Positions 1-7,001 of a stretch of DNA of 14,506 bases are shown in pieces. The position numbers were made by a program, and so were the translations under genes. This DNA is from an uncultured bacterium (GTDB lineage Bacteria; Desulfobacterota; Desulfobulbia; Desulfobulbales; Desulfobulbaceae). The stretch covers positions 1-14,506 of the forward strand of contig CAIMMA010000572.1 in NCBI GenBank assembly GCA_903842475.1. Direction: 5' to 3'. The notes beneath the pieces are model-generated. The model was not told the DNA's origin, did no database searches, and worked only from the letters and a program-made list of their open reading frames with translations. How positions within the stretch are numbered: the stretch's first letter is position 1; each line of letters opens with the position of its first letter.

Positions 1-1
1 C

Positions 2-163
2 GGGCGCCTGAATCGGGAGCATGACGGGAAGCAGAATGTTCGAATTCTCGATTACGTCGAACGTGATCAACCGCAGCTCGCCCGGATGTGGGACAAACGC
101 CAGCGTGGCTATCGGGCCATGGGATATGAGATTGTCGAAAACCCGGCCAACAGCGCCGGGTAA
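2..163 (+). CDS. C-terminal end of a superfamily II (DEAD/DEAH, SSL2-like) helicase, 5' truncated by window edge
   Basis: An open frame enters from the left edge and ends at TAA 161-163, giving about 53 residues. The tail begins GRLNREHDGKQ and continues with VRILDYVERDQP, LARMWDKRQRGYRAMGY. This matches the end of the helicase C domain in SSL2/type III restriction-like helicases: a GR-x-x-R motif VI-like element, then an 'xxIxDYVD..VP.LARM..KR..GYRA.GY' tail. Such proteins are ATP-driven nucleic-acid translocases found in restriction, defence and repair settings. The catalytic Walker motifs lie outside the window, so the full domain makeup is unknown. The gene is followed by a 180-base gap and a tRNA gene. 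Family assignment rests on a short tail, so confidence is moderate. Confidence 0.65.
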   Translation, partial: GRLNREHDGKQNVRILDYVERDQPQLARMWDKRQRGYRAMGYEIVENPANSAG

Positions 164-263
164 TGAGATCATTTGGTATCAGGAAGGGAAAGAGAAAACG
201 CGTGAGGGATCCCGGAAAGTTCTATCAAATCAGAGCTTTCGCAAAATATCAGTCTATAGCCTT

Positions 264-290
264 AGCCGCCGGTGCGGCTTGCTTTGCTTG
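264..290 (+). terminator. Possible weak terminator after the helicase gene
   Basis: A 6-bp stem AGCCGC/GCGGCT with loop CGGT (264-279) is followed by TGCTTTGCTT. It lies about 100 bases after the helicase stop on the same strand. The T-tract is interrupted, so this is only a candidate. Confidence 0.3.
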
Positions 291-302
291 CACTTATTCA
301 AT

Positions 303-336
303 AAAAAAGGGGTTAGCTTTGAAAAGCTAACCCTTT
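303..336 (-). terminator. Intrinsic terminator of the tRNA-Pro gene
   Basis: Read on the minus strand, GGGTTAGC (complement of 326-333) pairs with GCTAACCC (complement of 310-317), and the stem can extend by A-T pairs into the loop. It is followed by CTTTTTTATT (complement of the A run at 303-308). It starts about 10 bases beyond the tRNA 3' end, which is the usual arrangement for a single tRNA transcript. Confidence 0.85.
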
Positions 337-344
337 GATATTAA

Positions 345-422
345 TGGTCGGGGCGGAGTGATTCGAACACTCGACCTCCTGCTCCCAAGGCAGGCGCGCT
401 AACCAGGCTGCGCTACGCCCCG
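345..422 (-). tRNA. tRNA-Pro (anticodon UGG)
   Basis: The minus-strand sequence folds as a cloverleaf. The acceptor stem pairs CGGGGCG (422-416) with CGCCCCG (355-349), discriminator A is at 348, and the CCA end is encoded at 347-345. The anticodon stem is CCTGC/GCAGG around loop CTTGGGA, giving anticodon TGG. The T arm contains GTTCGAATC. Proline identity agrees with the anticodon and the C1-G72 pair typical of bacterial tRNA-Pro. The 3' end points toward the helicase gene at the left edge. Confidence 0.97.
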
Positions 423-454
423 ACTGAAATGGCGTACTCTGAAGGAAGGAAAAT

Positions 455-483
455 TATCTACACCATTGCGCCGCGGCTTGCAA
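455..483 (-). promoter_or_regulatory. Sigma-70-type promoter of tRNA-Pro
   Basis: On the minus strand, TTGCAA (483-478) and TAGATA (460-455) are separated by exactly 17 bases. The -10 box is about 33 bases upstream of the tRNA 5' end, suggesting a short leader removed by RNase P. Box quality and spacing are good; no start site has been mapped. Confidence 0.6.
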
Positions 484-606
484 GCCTTTTCAAGGAGCGC
501 CTAGCGGGAAAGCGGTCAAAACCCTCGATAACCAGACCATATTTTTAATATCTTGCATCCGTGCCGCCGATTTACAACCAGGAAGCGAAGCGCCCTCGAC
601 ATTACG

Positions 607-636
607 CTGGCACAAACAACCGCAGCCCTTTAGAAT
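607..636 (+). promoter_or_regulatory. Candidate sigma-70 promoter of the AI-2E family gene
   Basis: CTGGCA (607-612) and TAGAAT (631-636) are 18 bases apart; the -10 box matches consensus at 5 of 6 positions. It would give a leader of roughly 55 bases before the ATG at 700. The stretch 423-699 holds nothing else I recognise besides the divergent tRNA promoter. Confidence 0.4.
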
Positions 637-699
637 AGAGACTGTCATCCATCGGGGCCGCCATTCTGACCCCGGACAAGCCCACCCCCAGGAGAATGC

Positions 700-1782
700 A
701 TGCCGGCAACACCGCCTCCCATTCAGCGCAGAACCTTTGCCCTGATTTTTCTCGCCGCGTTCCTGATGCTTGGGTTGGTACTCTGGCCCTTCCGGAACCA
801 GCTGTTTCTGGCTTTTCTCCTGGCCAGCGTTTTTCATCCCGCCTATAAACGGATCGGCGCCCGAACCCAGCCCTGGATTGCCGGCACCCTGACCTGTGTG
901 CTGATCACAATTTGCGTCTTCCTGCCCATGGTTTTATGCATCGGGGCCATATCCGCCGAGATCCCAGCGGTGATTCAACTCGGCAAGCAAAACGACCTGG
1001 TCGTGATGCTGCAGCAATTCCTGCAGAACAACGCTCTGATCAGCCGGGCCACCACTTTCCTGGCCGAGTTCGGCATCCACTTGGAACTCAATAAACTCCC
1101 CGCCCTGATCACCAACCTCTCCACCACCATCGGCCTTTTTCTTTACAACCAGATTTCTGCCTGGGCCGCCGACATCATGCTCTTCCTGTTCCAGTTCTGC
1201 ATCCTGATCTCCGGCGTTTTTTTCCTCCTGATCGAATTCGATCGGCTGATCGAATTTCTCATTAAGCTCTCCCCGCTGCCCGAGCCCCAGAATCGATTTA
1301 TTATCCACCGGTTTTCCACCATTTCCGAAGCCATTCTCATCGGCAACAGCCTCAGCGGCCTGATCCAGGGCGTTTGCGGCGGAGCGTTCTTCGCGGTCAT
1401 GGGGTTGACATCCCCGGTCCTCTGGGGAGCGATCATGGCGGTGGTCGCCTTCATGCCGGTGGTCGGGGTTGGCCTGGTCCTCCTGCCGACGGCGCTGATT
1501 CTCTACCTCAAAGGATTCGGCTGGCAGGCCCTGATCACCCTGATCTTTTACATTATCCTCTCCTTTTCGGTCGACTATCTGTTTAAACCCCGGTTCGTCG
1601 GGGTGCAGGCGAAGCTGCCGCCCCTGCTGGTGCTGCTCTCAATCATCGGCGGCATGGGTATCTTCGGTCTCATGGGTATTTTTTACGGACCGCTGGCGGT
1701 CACCGCCTTTCTGACCATGGCCGATATGTACTTCCGGGAATACCAGCCTTATTTCGAACAGACCATGGACAACCAGGAGTGA
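700..1782 (+). CDS. AI-2E family transporter (UPF0118-type membrane protein)
   Basis: The product is 360 residues, mostly hydrophobic, with paired helices near residues 14-45 and 57-88, a soluble stretch about 90-130, and further helices about 137-180, 215-285 and 295-345. The C-terminal part shows the family's typical Gly/Pro-rich helices (GLIQGVCGGAFFAVMGL, MPVVGVGLVLLPTAL, GLMGIFYGPLAV). Members export autoinducer-2 in some bacteria and act as Na+(Li+)/H+ antiporters in others, so the substrate cannot be named here. The start is supported by AGGAG at 690-694, five bases before ATG. It stands alone: 230 bases separate it from uppP. Family assignment is firm, function is not. Confidence 0.9.
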   Translation: MPATPPPIQRRTFALIFLAAFLMLGLVLWPFRNQLFLAFLLASVFHPAYKRIGARTQPWIAGTLTCVLITICVFLPMVLCIGAISAEIPAVIQLGKQNDLVVMLQQFLQNNALISRATTFLAEFGIHLELNKLPALITNLSTTIGLFLYNQISAWAADIMLFLFQFCILISGVFFLLIEFDRLIEFLIKLSPLPEPQNRFIIHRFSTISEAILIGNSLSGLIQGVCGGAFFAVMGLTSPVLWGAIMAVVAFMPVVGVGLVLLPTALILYLKGFGWQALITLIFYIILSFSVDYLFKPRFVGVQAKLPPLLVLLSIIGGMGIFGLMGIFYGPLAVTAFLTMADMYFREYQPYFEQTMDNQE

Positions 1783-1814
1783 ACCAGCCAACCGTCTCAA
1801 AAAACGCGAGATCC

Positions 1815-1843
1815 TTGACACTCAGCGGTATTTCAGGTATCAG
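1815..1843 (+). promoter_or_regulatory. Candidate sigma-70 promoter of the uppP-dedA operon
   Basis: A perfect TTGACA (1815-1820) is followed after 17 bases by TATCAG (1838-1843; four of six consensus bases). It lies just past the AI-2E gene stop and would give a leader of about 165 bases before uppP. Confidence 0.45.
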
Positions 1844-1934
1844 CATTCGACCGACGACCGGCGGCTTTTTCAGAGGAAGAGCATCCCACCTTGTCGGTCG
1901 GCAGCCGCCTCCGGCGAAGACGTCGCCTTGAAGG

Positions 1935-1964
1935 CCGCAGGGTCGCAACCACGACGTCCTGCGG
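1935..1964 (+). other. Strong stem-loop in the uppP leader
   Basis: CCGCAGG (1935-1941) plus GTCG (1942-1945) pairs with CGAC (1952-1955) plus CCTGCGG (1958-1964). This makes an 11-bp stem with loop CAACCA and a 2-base bulge (GT 1956-1957). It is followed by TTTCCC, too short a T run for a good terminator. It sits about 50 bases before the uppP start and could act as an attenuator, an mRNA-stability hairpin or nothing specific. Confidence 0.5.
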
Positions 1965-2015
1965 TTTCCCTGCACGCCAATCCCCTATTGCTTATCGATT
2001 TGGAGCATTGTTTCC

Positions 2016-2816
2016 ATGGAAGTATCTGCGCTGATCCAAAGCGTGATTCTCGGTCTGGTTGAAGGGCTCACTGAATTTCTGCCGATCTCCTCCACCGGCC
2101 ATCTGATCATGGCCGGCGACCTGCTGGCCTACACCGGCGAGCAGGCCAAGACCTTTGAGATCTGCATTCAACTCGGAGCGATCCTCGCGGTCTGCTGGTT
2201 TTACCGAACGCGCCTGACCGGGGTGGTGACCCATCTGTCCAGCCAGGCGAGCGCCCGGCGTTTTGTATTGAACCTGATCGTTGGCGTCCTGCCCTCGGCC
2301 ATCTTCGGTCTGCTGCTGCACAAATTGATCAAGGCGCACCTGTTCAATTCGGTGGTGGTGGCGATTGCCATGATCGTCGGCGGCCTGATCATCCTGCTGG
2401 TCGAACGGCGCCAGCGCCAGCCCCGGATCACCGAGGTCGACGAAATGGATTGGCGCGACGCCCTCAAGCTCGGCCTGGCCCAGGTGTTTTCCCTGATCCC
2501 CGGCACCTCCCGTTCAGGGGCCACCATCATCGGCGGCATGCTTTCCGGCCTTTCGCGGAAGGCGGCGACCGAATTTTCCTTTTTCCTTGCTATCCCCACC
2601 ATGTTCATGGCCACGGGCTACGATGTCTATAAATCCTGGCAGCATCTGGCGGCAACGGATCTCGGTTTTTTTACCGTCGGCTTTGTCACCGCCTTTTTCA
2701 GCGCCCTGCTGGCGATCAAAGCGCTGCTCCGCTACGTCGCCCACCATGATTTCCGGGTCTTTGCCTGGTACCGCATCGTCTTCGGGACGATTGCCCTCGT
2801 CTATTTTCTCCGCTGA
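2016..2816 (+). CDS. uppP: Undecaprenyl-diphosphatase UppP/BacA
   Basis: The enzyme removes a phosphate from undecaprenyl diphosphate at the outer face of the inner membrane, regenerating the C55-P carrier for peptidoglycan and O-antigen; it also gives bacitracin tolerance. The product is 266 residues, the normal family length, and nearly all hydrophobic. Both family signatures are intact: the acidic N-terminal motif with E16, E20, then SSTGH ending at H29, and the PGTSRSG loop (162-168) with R166. These correspond to the catalytic Glu/His/Arg residues described for E. coli BacA. The ATG at 2016 is preceded by GGAG (2002-2005), ten bases away. The next gene begins six bases after its stop, so the two are probably cotranscribed. 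Confidence 0.97.
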   Translation: MEVSALIQSVILGLVEGLTEFLPISSTGHLIMAGDLLAYTGEQAKTFEICIQLGAILAVCWFYRTRLTGVVTHLSSQASARRFVLNLIVGVLPSAIFGLLLHKLIKAHLFNSVVVAIAMIVGGLIILLVERRQRQPRITEVDEMDWRDALKLGLAQVFSLIPGTSRSGATIIGGMLSGLSRKAATEFSFFLAIPTMFMATGYDVYKSWQHLAATDLGFFTVGFVTAFFSALLAIKALLRYVAHHDFRVFAWYRIVFGTIALVYFLR

Positions 2817-2822
2817 GCCGCT

Positions 2823-3446
2823 ATGATTACCGAACTCATCAGTAAAATCGCCGTTTGGATTCTTGCAACCACCGCCTATGCGGGCGCTTTCATCCTTATG
2901 GCCCTGGAGAGCATGATCGCGCCGGTGCCGAGCGAAGCCGTCATGCCGTTTGTCGGTTTTCTGGTCACCGACGGCAAATGGAATCTCTGGCTTGCCGTGC
3001 TGTCCACCAGCCTCGGATCACTGGCCGGATCGCTGCTTTCCTACTGGATGGGCTATTACGGTGGCAAACCGTTGGTGCTCAAGGTCGGCAAATACCTGCT
3101 GCTCAACCGCCACGACCTCGAATGGACCGAACGCTATTTCAACCAGCGGCAGGGACTGCTCACCGTCTTTGCGGCCAGGTTCATTCCGGTGGTGCGCCAT
3201 TTTATCTCGATTGCCGCCGGCATGGGCAAGATGCCCCTGGTCCCGTTCATGCTGGTCACCGTAATCGGCGCCACGCTGTGGAACGGTTTTCTCCTCTACC
3301 TGGGCATGCGGTTGCGCGAACACTGGACCGTGGTGCAGAAGTATTCGCACCAGATCGATATCGTCATCGTCATTCTGGCGGTCATCGGTATTGCCTGGTT
3401 CTTCCGCTCCCGGCTGGCCGCCCGCAAACGCAAGCTCAATAATTAA
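2823..3446 (+). CDS. DedA family membrane protein (VTT/SNARE-associated domain)
   Basis: The product is 207 residues with the DedA layout: hydrophobic start, re-entrant-type motif with E29, P34, P36 and E38 (ALESMIAPVPSEAVMPF), a Gly-rich segment (GSLAGSLLSYWMGYYGG), then ARFIPVVRHFISIAAGMGKM (118-137) with R119 and R125, and a C-terminal helix before a basic tail. Acidic and arginine residues of this kind are essential in characterised DedA proteins. The family is implicated in proton-coupled membrane homeostasis and, for UptA-type members, in flipping undecaprenyl phosphate. Position directly behind uppP supports a C55-P recycling role here, which is inference. There is no clear Shine-Dalgarno, so translation may be coupled to uppP. 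Its stop overlaps that of the convergent SRPBCC gene by 4 bases. Confidence 0.92.
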   Translation: MITELISKIAVWILATTAYAGAFILMALESMIAPVPSEAVMPFVGFLVTDGKWNLWLAVLSTSLGSLAGSLLSYWMGYYGGKPLVLKVGKYLLLNRHDLEWTERYFNQRQGLLTVFAARFIPVVRHFISIAAGMGKMPLVPFMLVTVIGATLWNGFLLYLGMRLREHWTVVQKYSHQIDIVIVILAVIGIAWFFRSRLAARKRKLNN

Positions 3447-3910
3447 CGATCAATCGCGGGCACCGACAGATAGTATTCCAGCCGGCCGCGCCGATAGGCA
3501 AAGATCCGCTCCAGGGTCTTTTTGATGTACAAAAAATGGATCAGCCGCCCCAACAGACCCAGGGGCGGCTGATAGCAAACCCGGTCGAGCAGCAGCACCC
3601 CATCCCCGTCCGGCCGGATCTCATGGTAATGATACCAGAAGCGGTACGGCCCCAGCCGTTGTTCATCGACAAAGGAATACCCCTCGCGGATATGCTTGAT
3701 CTCGGTCACCCAGGTGTGGGTGCCCAGCAGGGGGATGGTAATCTTGTACTCGACGATCAACCCGTTATACATCACCTTCGGAACCTCGGTGACGATGCGG
3801 AACCGGAGATCGGGCGGGGTGATCAGGTCAAGATTGACCGGATTCTGCAAAAAATCCCAAGCCTGTTCCATTGATGCGGTGACCCGCTGCCGCCGCTCCA
3901 GGATATACAT
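3443..3910 (-). CDS. SRPBCC-fold protein (polyketide cyclase/START-like), function unknown
   Basis: The product is 155 residues, soluble, without signal peptide. It begins MYILERRQRVTASMEQAWDFL, the usual first strand plus helix of the SRPBCC (Bet v1/START-like) fold, in which the side chain pattern 'A-W-x-F-x-x-P-x-N-L' opens a ligand pocket. A strand-rich middle (VEYKITIPLLGTHTWVTEI) and a long C-terminal helix (KKTLERIFAYRRGRLEYYL) follow. Such proteins bind hydrophobic ligands or modify them; no catalytic residue identifies a reaction. A strong site (GGAGG, 3915-3919) lies four bases before ATG. It begins 32 bases after the upstream fusion gene on the same strand, so the two probably form an operon. 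Confidence 0.85.
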   Translation of the reverse strand: MYILERRQRVTASMEQAWDFLQNPVNLDLITPPDLRFRIVTEVPKVMYNGLIVEYKITIPLLGTHTWVTEIKHIREGYSFVDEQRLGPYRFWYHYHEIRPDGDGVLLLDRVCYQPPLGLLGRLIHFLYIKKTLERIFAYRRGRLEYYLSVPAIDR

Positions 3911-3942
3911 AGCACCTCCCTCCCTGCTCGTTTTTTCGACTT

Positions 3943-5151
3943 TTACGCCTTGACGCCCCAGACCATGTAGACCGGATCGCTGTACCAGAGCTCCTGGTGG
4001 GGATCGTCCTGCGGCCGGGGCAGGCCGCGCCGCGAAGCAGTGGTGATGCCGCCAAATCCGCCGACCGTGTGGAACAGTTCCGCCACCAGCCCCAAGCGTT
4101 CAAACTCATGAAGTTCGGTCCAGAGCCGAATGGCCTTGGGCGGAAACCAACGGTTGGAAAAGGCAAAGGCCAGCAGGCCGCCGGGGCGGAGTGTTCGCCT
4201 GATTTCAGCCATTACCGCCAAGGGCTGGGTCAGGTACTCCACCGAAGCCGTACAGATGACTGCGTCAAAGCTGGCATCGGCAAAGGGCAGGCGCGGATCG
4301 AGGTTGAGATCGGAAACCAGCGTATCCGTGGCCCGAGGATTTTGCCGCAGTTCCTCCGGGTTCATGCCCAATACGGTCAAGCTGCCCAACTCCAGGGTGT
4401 CCGGAAGATGGGAGGTCCAGCTGCCCATGAGATCAAGTACCCGACTTCCGGGCCGGATCAACTCGGCATAGCGGCGGCCGATCTCCTCGCGGGCTGCTTG
4501 ATCCAGGTGTTGGACCAGGCGCGGCTGCCGGTAAAAGAGACTGTCCGGTCGCTCATCGATCCGCTGAAATGTATCTTCTGCCGACAAAGCGCCACCCTCG
4601 CCGGGAAATCGTGCCTGCATCCCCGGCCCGTCGCTGCTGATCCGTTCGAGCCAGTCCTCGCACCGTCCGCCCCGTTCCGTCCGGCTGGGATACAGGGCGA
4701 CGATTTCGGCCGCCAAGTGGAGATCCCGACCGGCAAGAGGATGGTTGCAATCAAAAACCAGTCGGTCCCCTTCCTGTCCCAGAAAGCGACAGGGACTGGT
4801 GGACGCCGGGTAGACACCGCCGACCCCCTGGAGCAGGCCCTGGGGATAAAACCGCCCCGGTCGGGGGATCAGGGGACGGCCCTGACTGTCCGTACCCTGG
4901 AACTGGACCGGCCGGACCACCACCCGCTTGCGCGCCTCCCAAGGTGCCGGAAAATGGGCCGCCGGGATTGGCGCCGAAGCCCTCGCCCCGGGACCTTTGC
5001 CCTTCAGCTCCTTGATCAGGTCCGAAACCAGGACATCCCGCCAGAAACTGACCGGATCGGCCCACAACTGTTCCCGATGGCTGGCGTTCTCACTGTTCCA
5101 GGTCAGGGTGAATTCCACCGTGGCCCGGCTGTCTGCATCGATTTCCCGCAT
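3943..5151 (-). CDS. Fusion of SlyD-like FKBP region with class I SAM-dependent methyltransferase
   Basis: The product is 402 residues, cytosolic. Residues 10-155 resemble a divergent SlyD-type FKBP: an opening strand (TVEFTLTW), an insert-in-flap-like stretch near 75-125 (GRFYPQGLLQGVGGVYPA) and the hallmark closing block FDCNHPLAGRDLHLAAEIVAL (133-153). After a linker, residues 200-402 form a Rossmann methyltransferase: motif I-like VLDLMGSWTSHLP (238-250), PFADASFDAVICTASVEYL (289-307), and LRPGGLLAFAFSNRWFP (321-337). Motif I lacks the usual GxGxG and has LMGSWTSH, as in a methyltransferase subgroup with this variation. ATG is supported by GGAGG (5159-5163), seven bases away. The methyl acceptor is unknown. 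The FKBP part lacks a clearly complete active site, so it may serve for substrate binding. Confidence 0.85.
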   Translation of the reverse strand: MREIDADSRATVEFTLTWNSENASHREQLWADPVSFWRDVLVSDLIKELKGKGPGARASAPIPAAHFPAPWEARKRVVVRPVQFQGTDSQGRPLIPRPGRFYPQGLLQGVGGVYPASTSPCRFLGQEGDRLVFDCNHPLAGRDLHLAAEIVALYPSRTERGGRCEDWLERISSDGPGMQARFPGEGGALSAEDTFQRIDERPDSLFYRQPRLVQHLDQAAREEIGRRYAELIRPGSRVLDLMGSWTSHLPDTLELGSLTVLGMNPEELRQNPRATDTLVSDLNLDPRLPFADASFDAVICTASVEYLTQPLAVMAEIRRTLRPGGLLAFAFSNRWFPPKAIRLWTELHEFERLGLVAELFHTVGGFGGITTASRRGLPRPQDDPHQELWYSDPVYMVWGVKA

Positions 5152-5379
5152 GGTTGCACCTCCTTTCAGGGCTGGTCAGACTTAGGGAGCGAGCACGACC
5201 TGGTCCGAATGTCGCGGCGTTTTTTGAGCAGCCCCCCGAAAACGGCACACTGCACGGCTCGACCCGTCTCCTGTTGACCAAGACGGTAAGCAATCATGAC
5301 GACCGCCGCCATAATGGATTACCACCGTTCCCCGGAATGCTCCAGGCCGGCGCCTCCGTGGTTTCGCGGACGAGTGCCC

Positions 5380-5405
5380 TTGACGAACGGACCCGGCTGT
5401 ATAAT
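5380..5405 (+). promoter_or_regulatory. Candidate degP promoter with perfect -10 box
   Basis: TATAAT at 5400-5405 is a perfect -10 box. The only -35-like sequence, TTGACG at 5380-5385, is just 14 bases upstream, shorter than the usual 16-18. The leader would be about 95 bases. The short spacing could mean a weak or activator-dependent promoter, or a chance match. Confidence 0.4.
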
Positions 5406-5493
5406 TATCTCACCCAGTGTTTTTGCTGTTTGTTCTTCTGTTTTGCCAGAACGTCATCCCCCGCGGATGACCATCCCTCTTCCATGAACCAAT

Positions 5494-5497
5494 GGAG
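5494..5497 (+). promoter_or_regulatory. Ribosome binding site deciding the degP start
   Basis: GGAG at 5494-5497 lies nine bases before the ATG at 5507. The upstream in-frame ATG at 5492 overlaps this site and has no Shine-Dalgarno of its own, so 5507 is the better start. Confidence 0.6.
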
Positions 5498-5506
5498 CTG
5501 CCGACC

Positions 5507-6979
5507 ATGTACCGACGAACCAATCCCGCCCAGACAACCATCCTTGCCGCCTGCCTGCTCTGCCTGACCCTGCTGACCGGCGGCCACCATCCTGCCTACG
5601 CCCAGAGCGAAGAAGATCTGGCGCTGCTCGATCGTTCCGCCAAGGCCTTTTCCTCGGTGGTCAAAAAAGCGGGTCCGGCGGTGGTCCATGTGGGGGTGGA
5701 AAAGGCCACCACCGGGAAAAATTCCGGCCAATTCCCTTCTGAACTGTTCAACGACCCCTTTTTCGAACGGTTTTTCGGCCCGCAGTTTCGGCAGCCCCGA
5801 ACCAACCCCAAGCAGGATAAACGGGCTTTCAAGCAGAAGGCCGCAGGCTCCGGCTTCATTATCGCCGCCGACGGCTACATCCTTACCAACAACCATGTGG
5901 TGGAGGATGCCGATAAAATCACCGTGCGCCTGGCGGACAAGCGTGAATTCCCCGCCAAGGTGGTGGGCGCGGATCCCCAATCGGATGTGGCCATCCTTAA
6001 AATCGACGGCACGAATCTGCCCATCCTCGCCCTGGGCAACTCCGACAGCCTGGAAGTGGGCGAGTGGGTCATCGCCATCGGCAGCCCCTTTGAGCTGAGC
6101 CAGACCGTCACCGTCGGGGTGGTCAGCGCCAAGGGTCGCAACCGGATGGGCATCACCGATTACGAAAATTTTATCCAGACCGATGCGGCCATCAATCCCG
6201 GCAATTCGGGTGGACCGCTGCTCAACATCCGCGGTGAAGCCGTGGGTATGAACACTGCTATCTTCTCGCGCAGCGGCGGGTACATGGGCATCGGTTTCGC
6301 CATCCCCATCAATATGGCCAAGTCCATCGAGCAGCAGCTGCGTAAAAGCGGCAAGGTCACCCGGGGCTGGCTCGGTATCCTCATCCAGGACATCAACGAG
6401 GACCTGGCTAAATCCTTTGGCCTGAAAGATACCAGCGGCGCACTTATTTCCGAGGTGACCGAGGGCTCGCCCGCCAAAAAAAGCGGTCTGCTCCAGGGCG
6501 ATATCGTCACCGCGATCAACGGCGCCCTGGTCAACGACGTGGCCGATCTGCGCAACAAAATAGCGATGACCCCGCCCCACACCGACCTGACCCTGCGGAT
6601 TCTGCGCGACGGTAAGGAAAAAGACCTGGTGGTGAGTGTGGGCGAACAGCCCGCCGACCTGGCCGCCATCGCCAAAAAGATGACCGGGACCACTTTGAGT
6701 GAGTTGGGGCTTTCCCTGCAGGATTTAACCGATGAAGTGGCCGAGCAGTTCGGATACAGCAAGAACCAGGGGGTGTTGATCGCCGACGTCGAACCCGACA
6801 GCCCGGCTGCCCAGGTCGGCTTGCAGGCCGGGCAACTGGTGGAGGAGGTCAACCGGACCAGGGTCCAGAACCTCAAGGAACTGCAGCAGGCCCTCAAGAA
6901 ATCCACCAATCCTAAGCAGGTGCTGCTCCGCATCCGTTCCGGCGAGCGCAGTCAATACGTGGTTCTCCAGGTTCCCTGA
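5507..6979 (+). CDS. degP: Periplasmic serine endoprotease, DegP/HtrA (Do) family
   Basis: Degrades and refolds damaged envelope proteins in the periplasm. The product from 5507 is 490 residues. It starts with a signal peptide (MYRR, hydrophobic core, likely cleavage after AYA, before QSEED). The trypsin-like domain carries the full triad: H130 (TNNHVVEDA), D160 (DPQSDVAILK) and S234 (NPGNSGGPL). Two PDZ domains follow, about 285-375 (GWLGILIQDI start) and 400-485 (GVLIADVEPDSPAAQVGL). The long LA-loop-like stretch rich in F, N and Q (about 72-110) is typical of Do-type members and not of the DegS type. An in-frame ATG at 5492 would add five residues but lacks a ribosome binding site. The gene is monocistronic, ending in a strong terminator. 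Confidence 0.96.
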   Translation: MYRRTNPAQTTILAACLLCLTLLTGGHHPAYAQSEEDLALLDRSAKAFSSVVKKAGPAVVHVGVEKATTGKNSGQFPSELFNDPFFERFFGPQFRQPRTNPKQDKRAFKQKAAGSGFIIAADGYILTNNHVVEDADKITVRLADKREFPAKVVGADPQSDVAILKIDGTNLPILALGNSDSLEVGEWVIAIGSPFELSQTVTVGVVSAKGRNRMGITDYENFIQTDAAINPGNSGGPLLNIRGEAVGMNTAIFSRSGGYMGIGFAIPINMAKSIEQQLRKSGKVTRGWLGILIQDINEDLAKSFGLKDTSGALISEVTEGSPAKKSGLLQGDIVTAINGALVNDVADLRNKIAMTPPHTDLTLRILRDGKEKDLVVSVGEQPADLAAIAKKMTGTTLSELGLSLQDLTDEVAEQFGYSKNQGVLIADVEPDSPAAQVGLQAGQLVEEVNRTRVQNLKELQQALKKSTNPKQVLLRIRSGERSQYVVLQVP

Positions 6980-7001
6980 GACCCCTTTCGCAGTAAACAC
7001 C

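Larger units (their letters stand above)
5152..5506. other. Divergent intergenic region between the fusion gene and degP
   Basis: About 355 bases separate the two divergent genes. Apart from the fusion gene's ribosome binding site (5159-5163), a candidate degP promoter (5380-5405) and the degP ribosome binding site, I see nothing I can name. No clear minus-strand promoter for the fusion gene was found. Open frames here lack ribosome binding sites and protein-like composition. Confidence 0.5.

Noticed and set aside
608..625. TGGCAC followed by a GC, resembling a sigma-54 -24/-12 promoter
   Set aside because: The GG-to-GC spacing is one base too long and the -12 box is ACCGC instead of TTGC.
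2855..3442. 195-codon plus-strand frame overlapping the DedA gene
   Set aside because: It is a +1-type shadow with Arg/His/Pro-rich composition; the DedA frame has clear family motifs.
3997..5277. 426-codon plus-strand open frame
   Set aside because: It is antisense to the fusion gene, which has domains and a strong ribosome binding site. The plus frame has no recognisable domain and exists because of high GC.
5296..5487. 63-codon frame upstream of degP
   Set aside because: No ribosome binding site and unprotein-like composition; it overlaps the candidate degP promoter.
5405..6580. 391-codon minus-strand open frame opposite degP
   Set aside because: It mirrors degP codons (Asp/Gly/His-rich shadow composition) and no ribosome binding site or family motif was seen.
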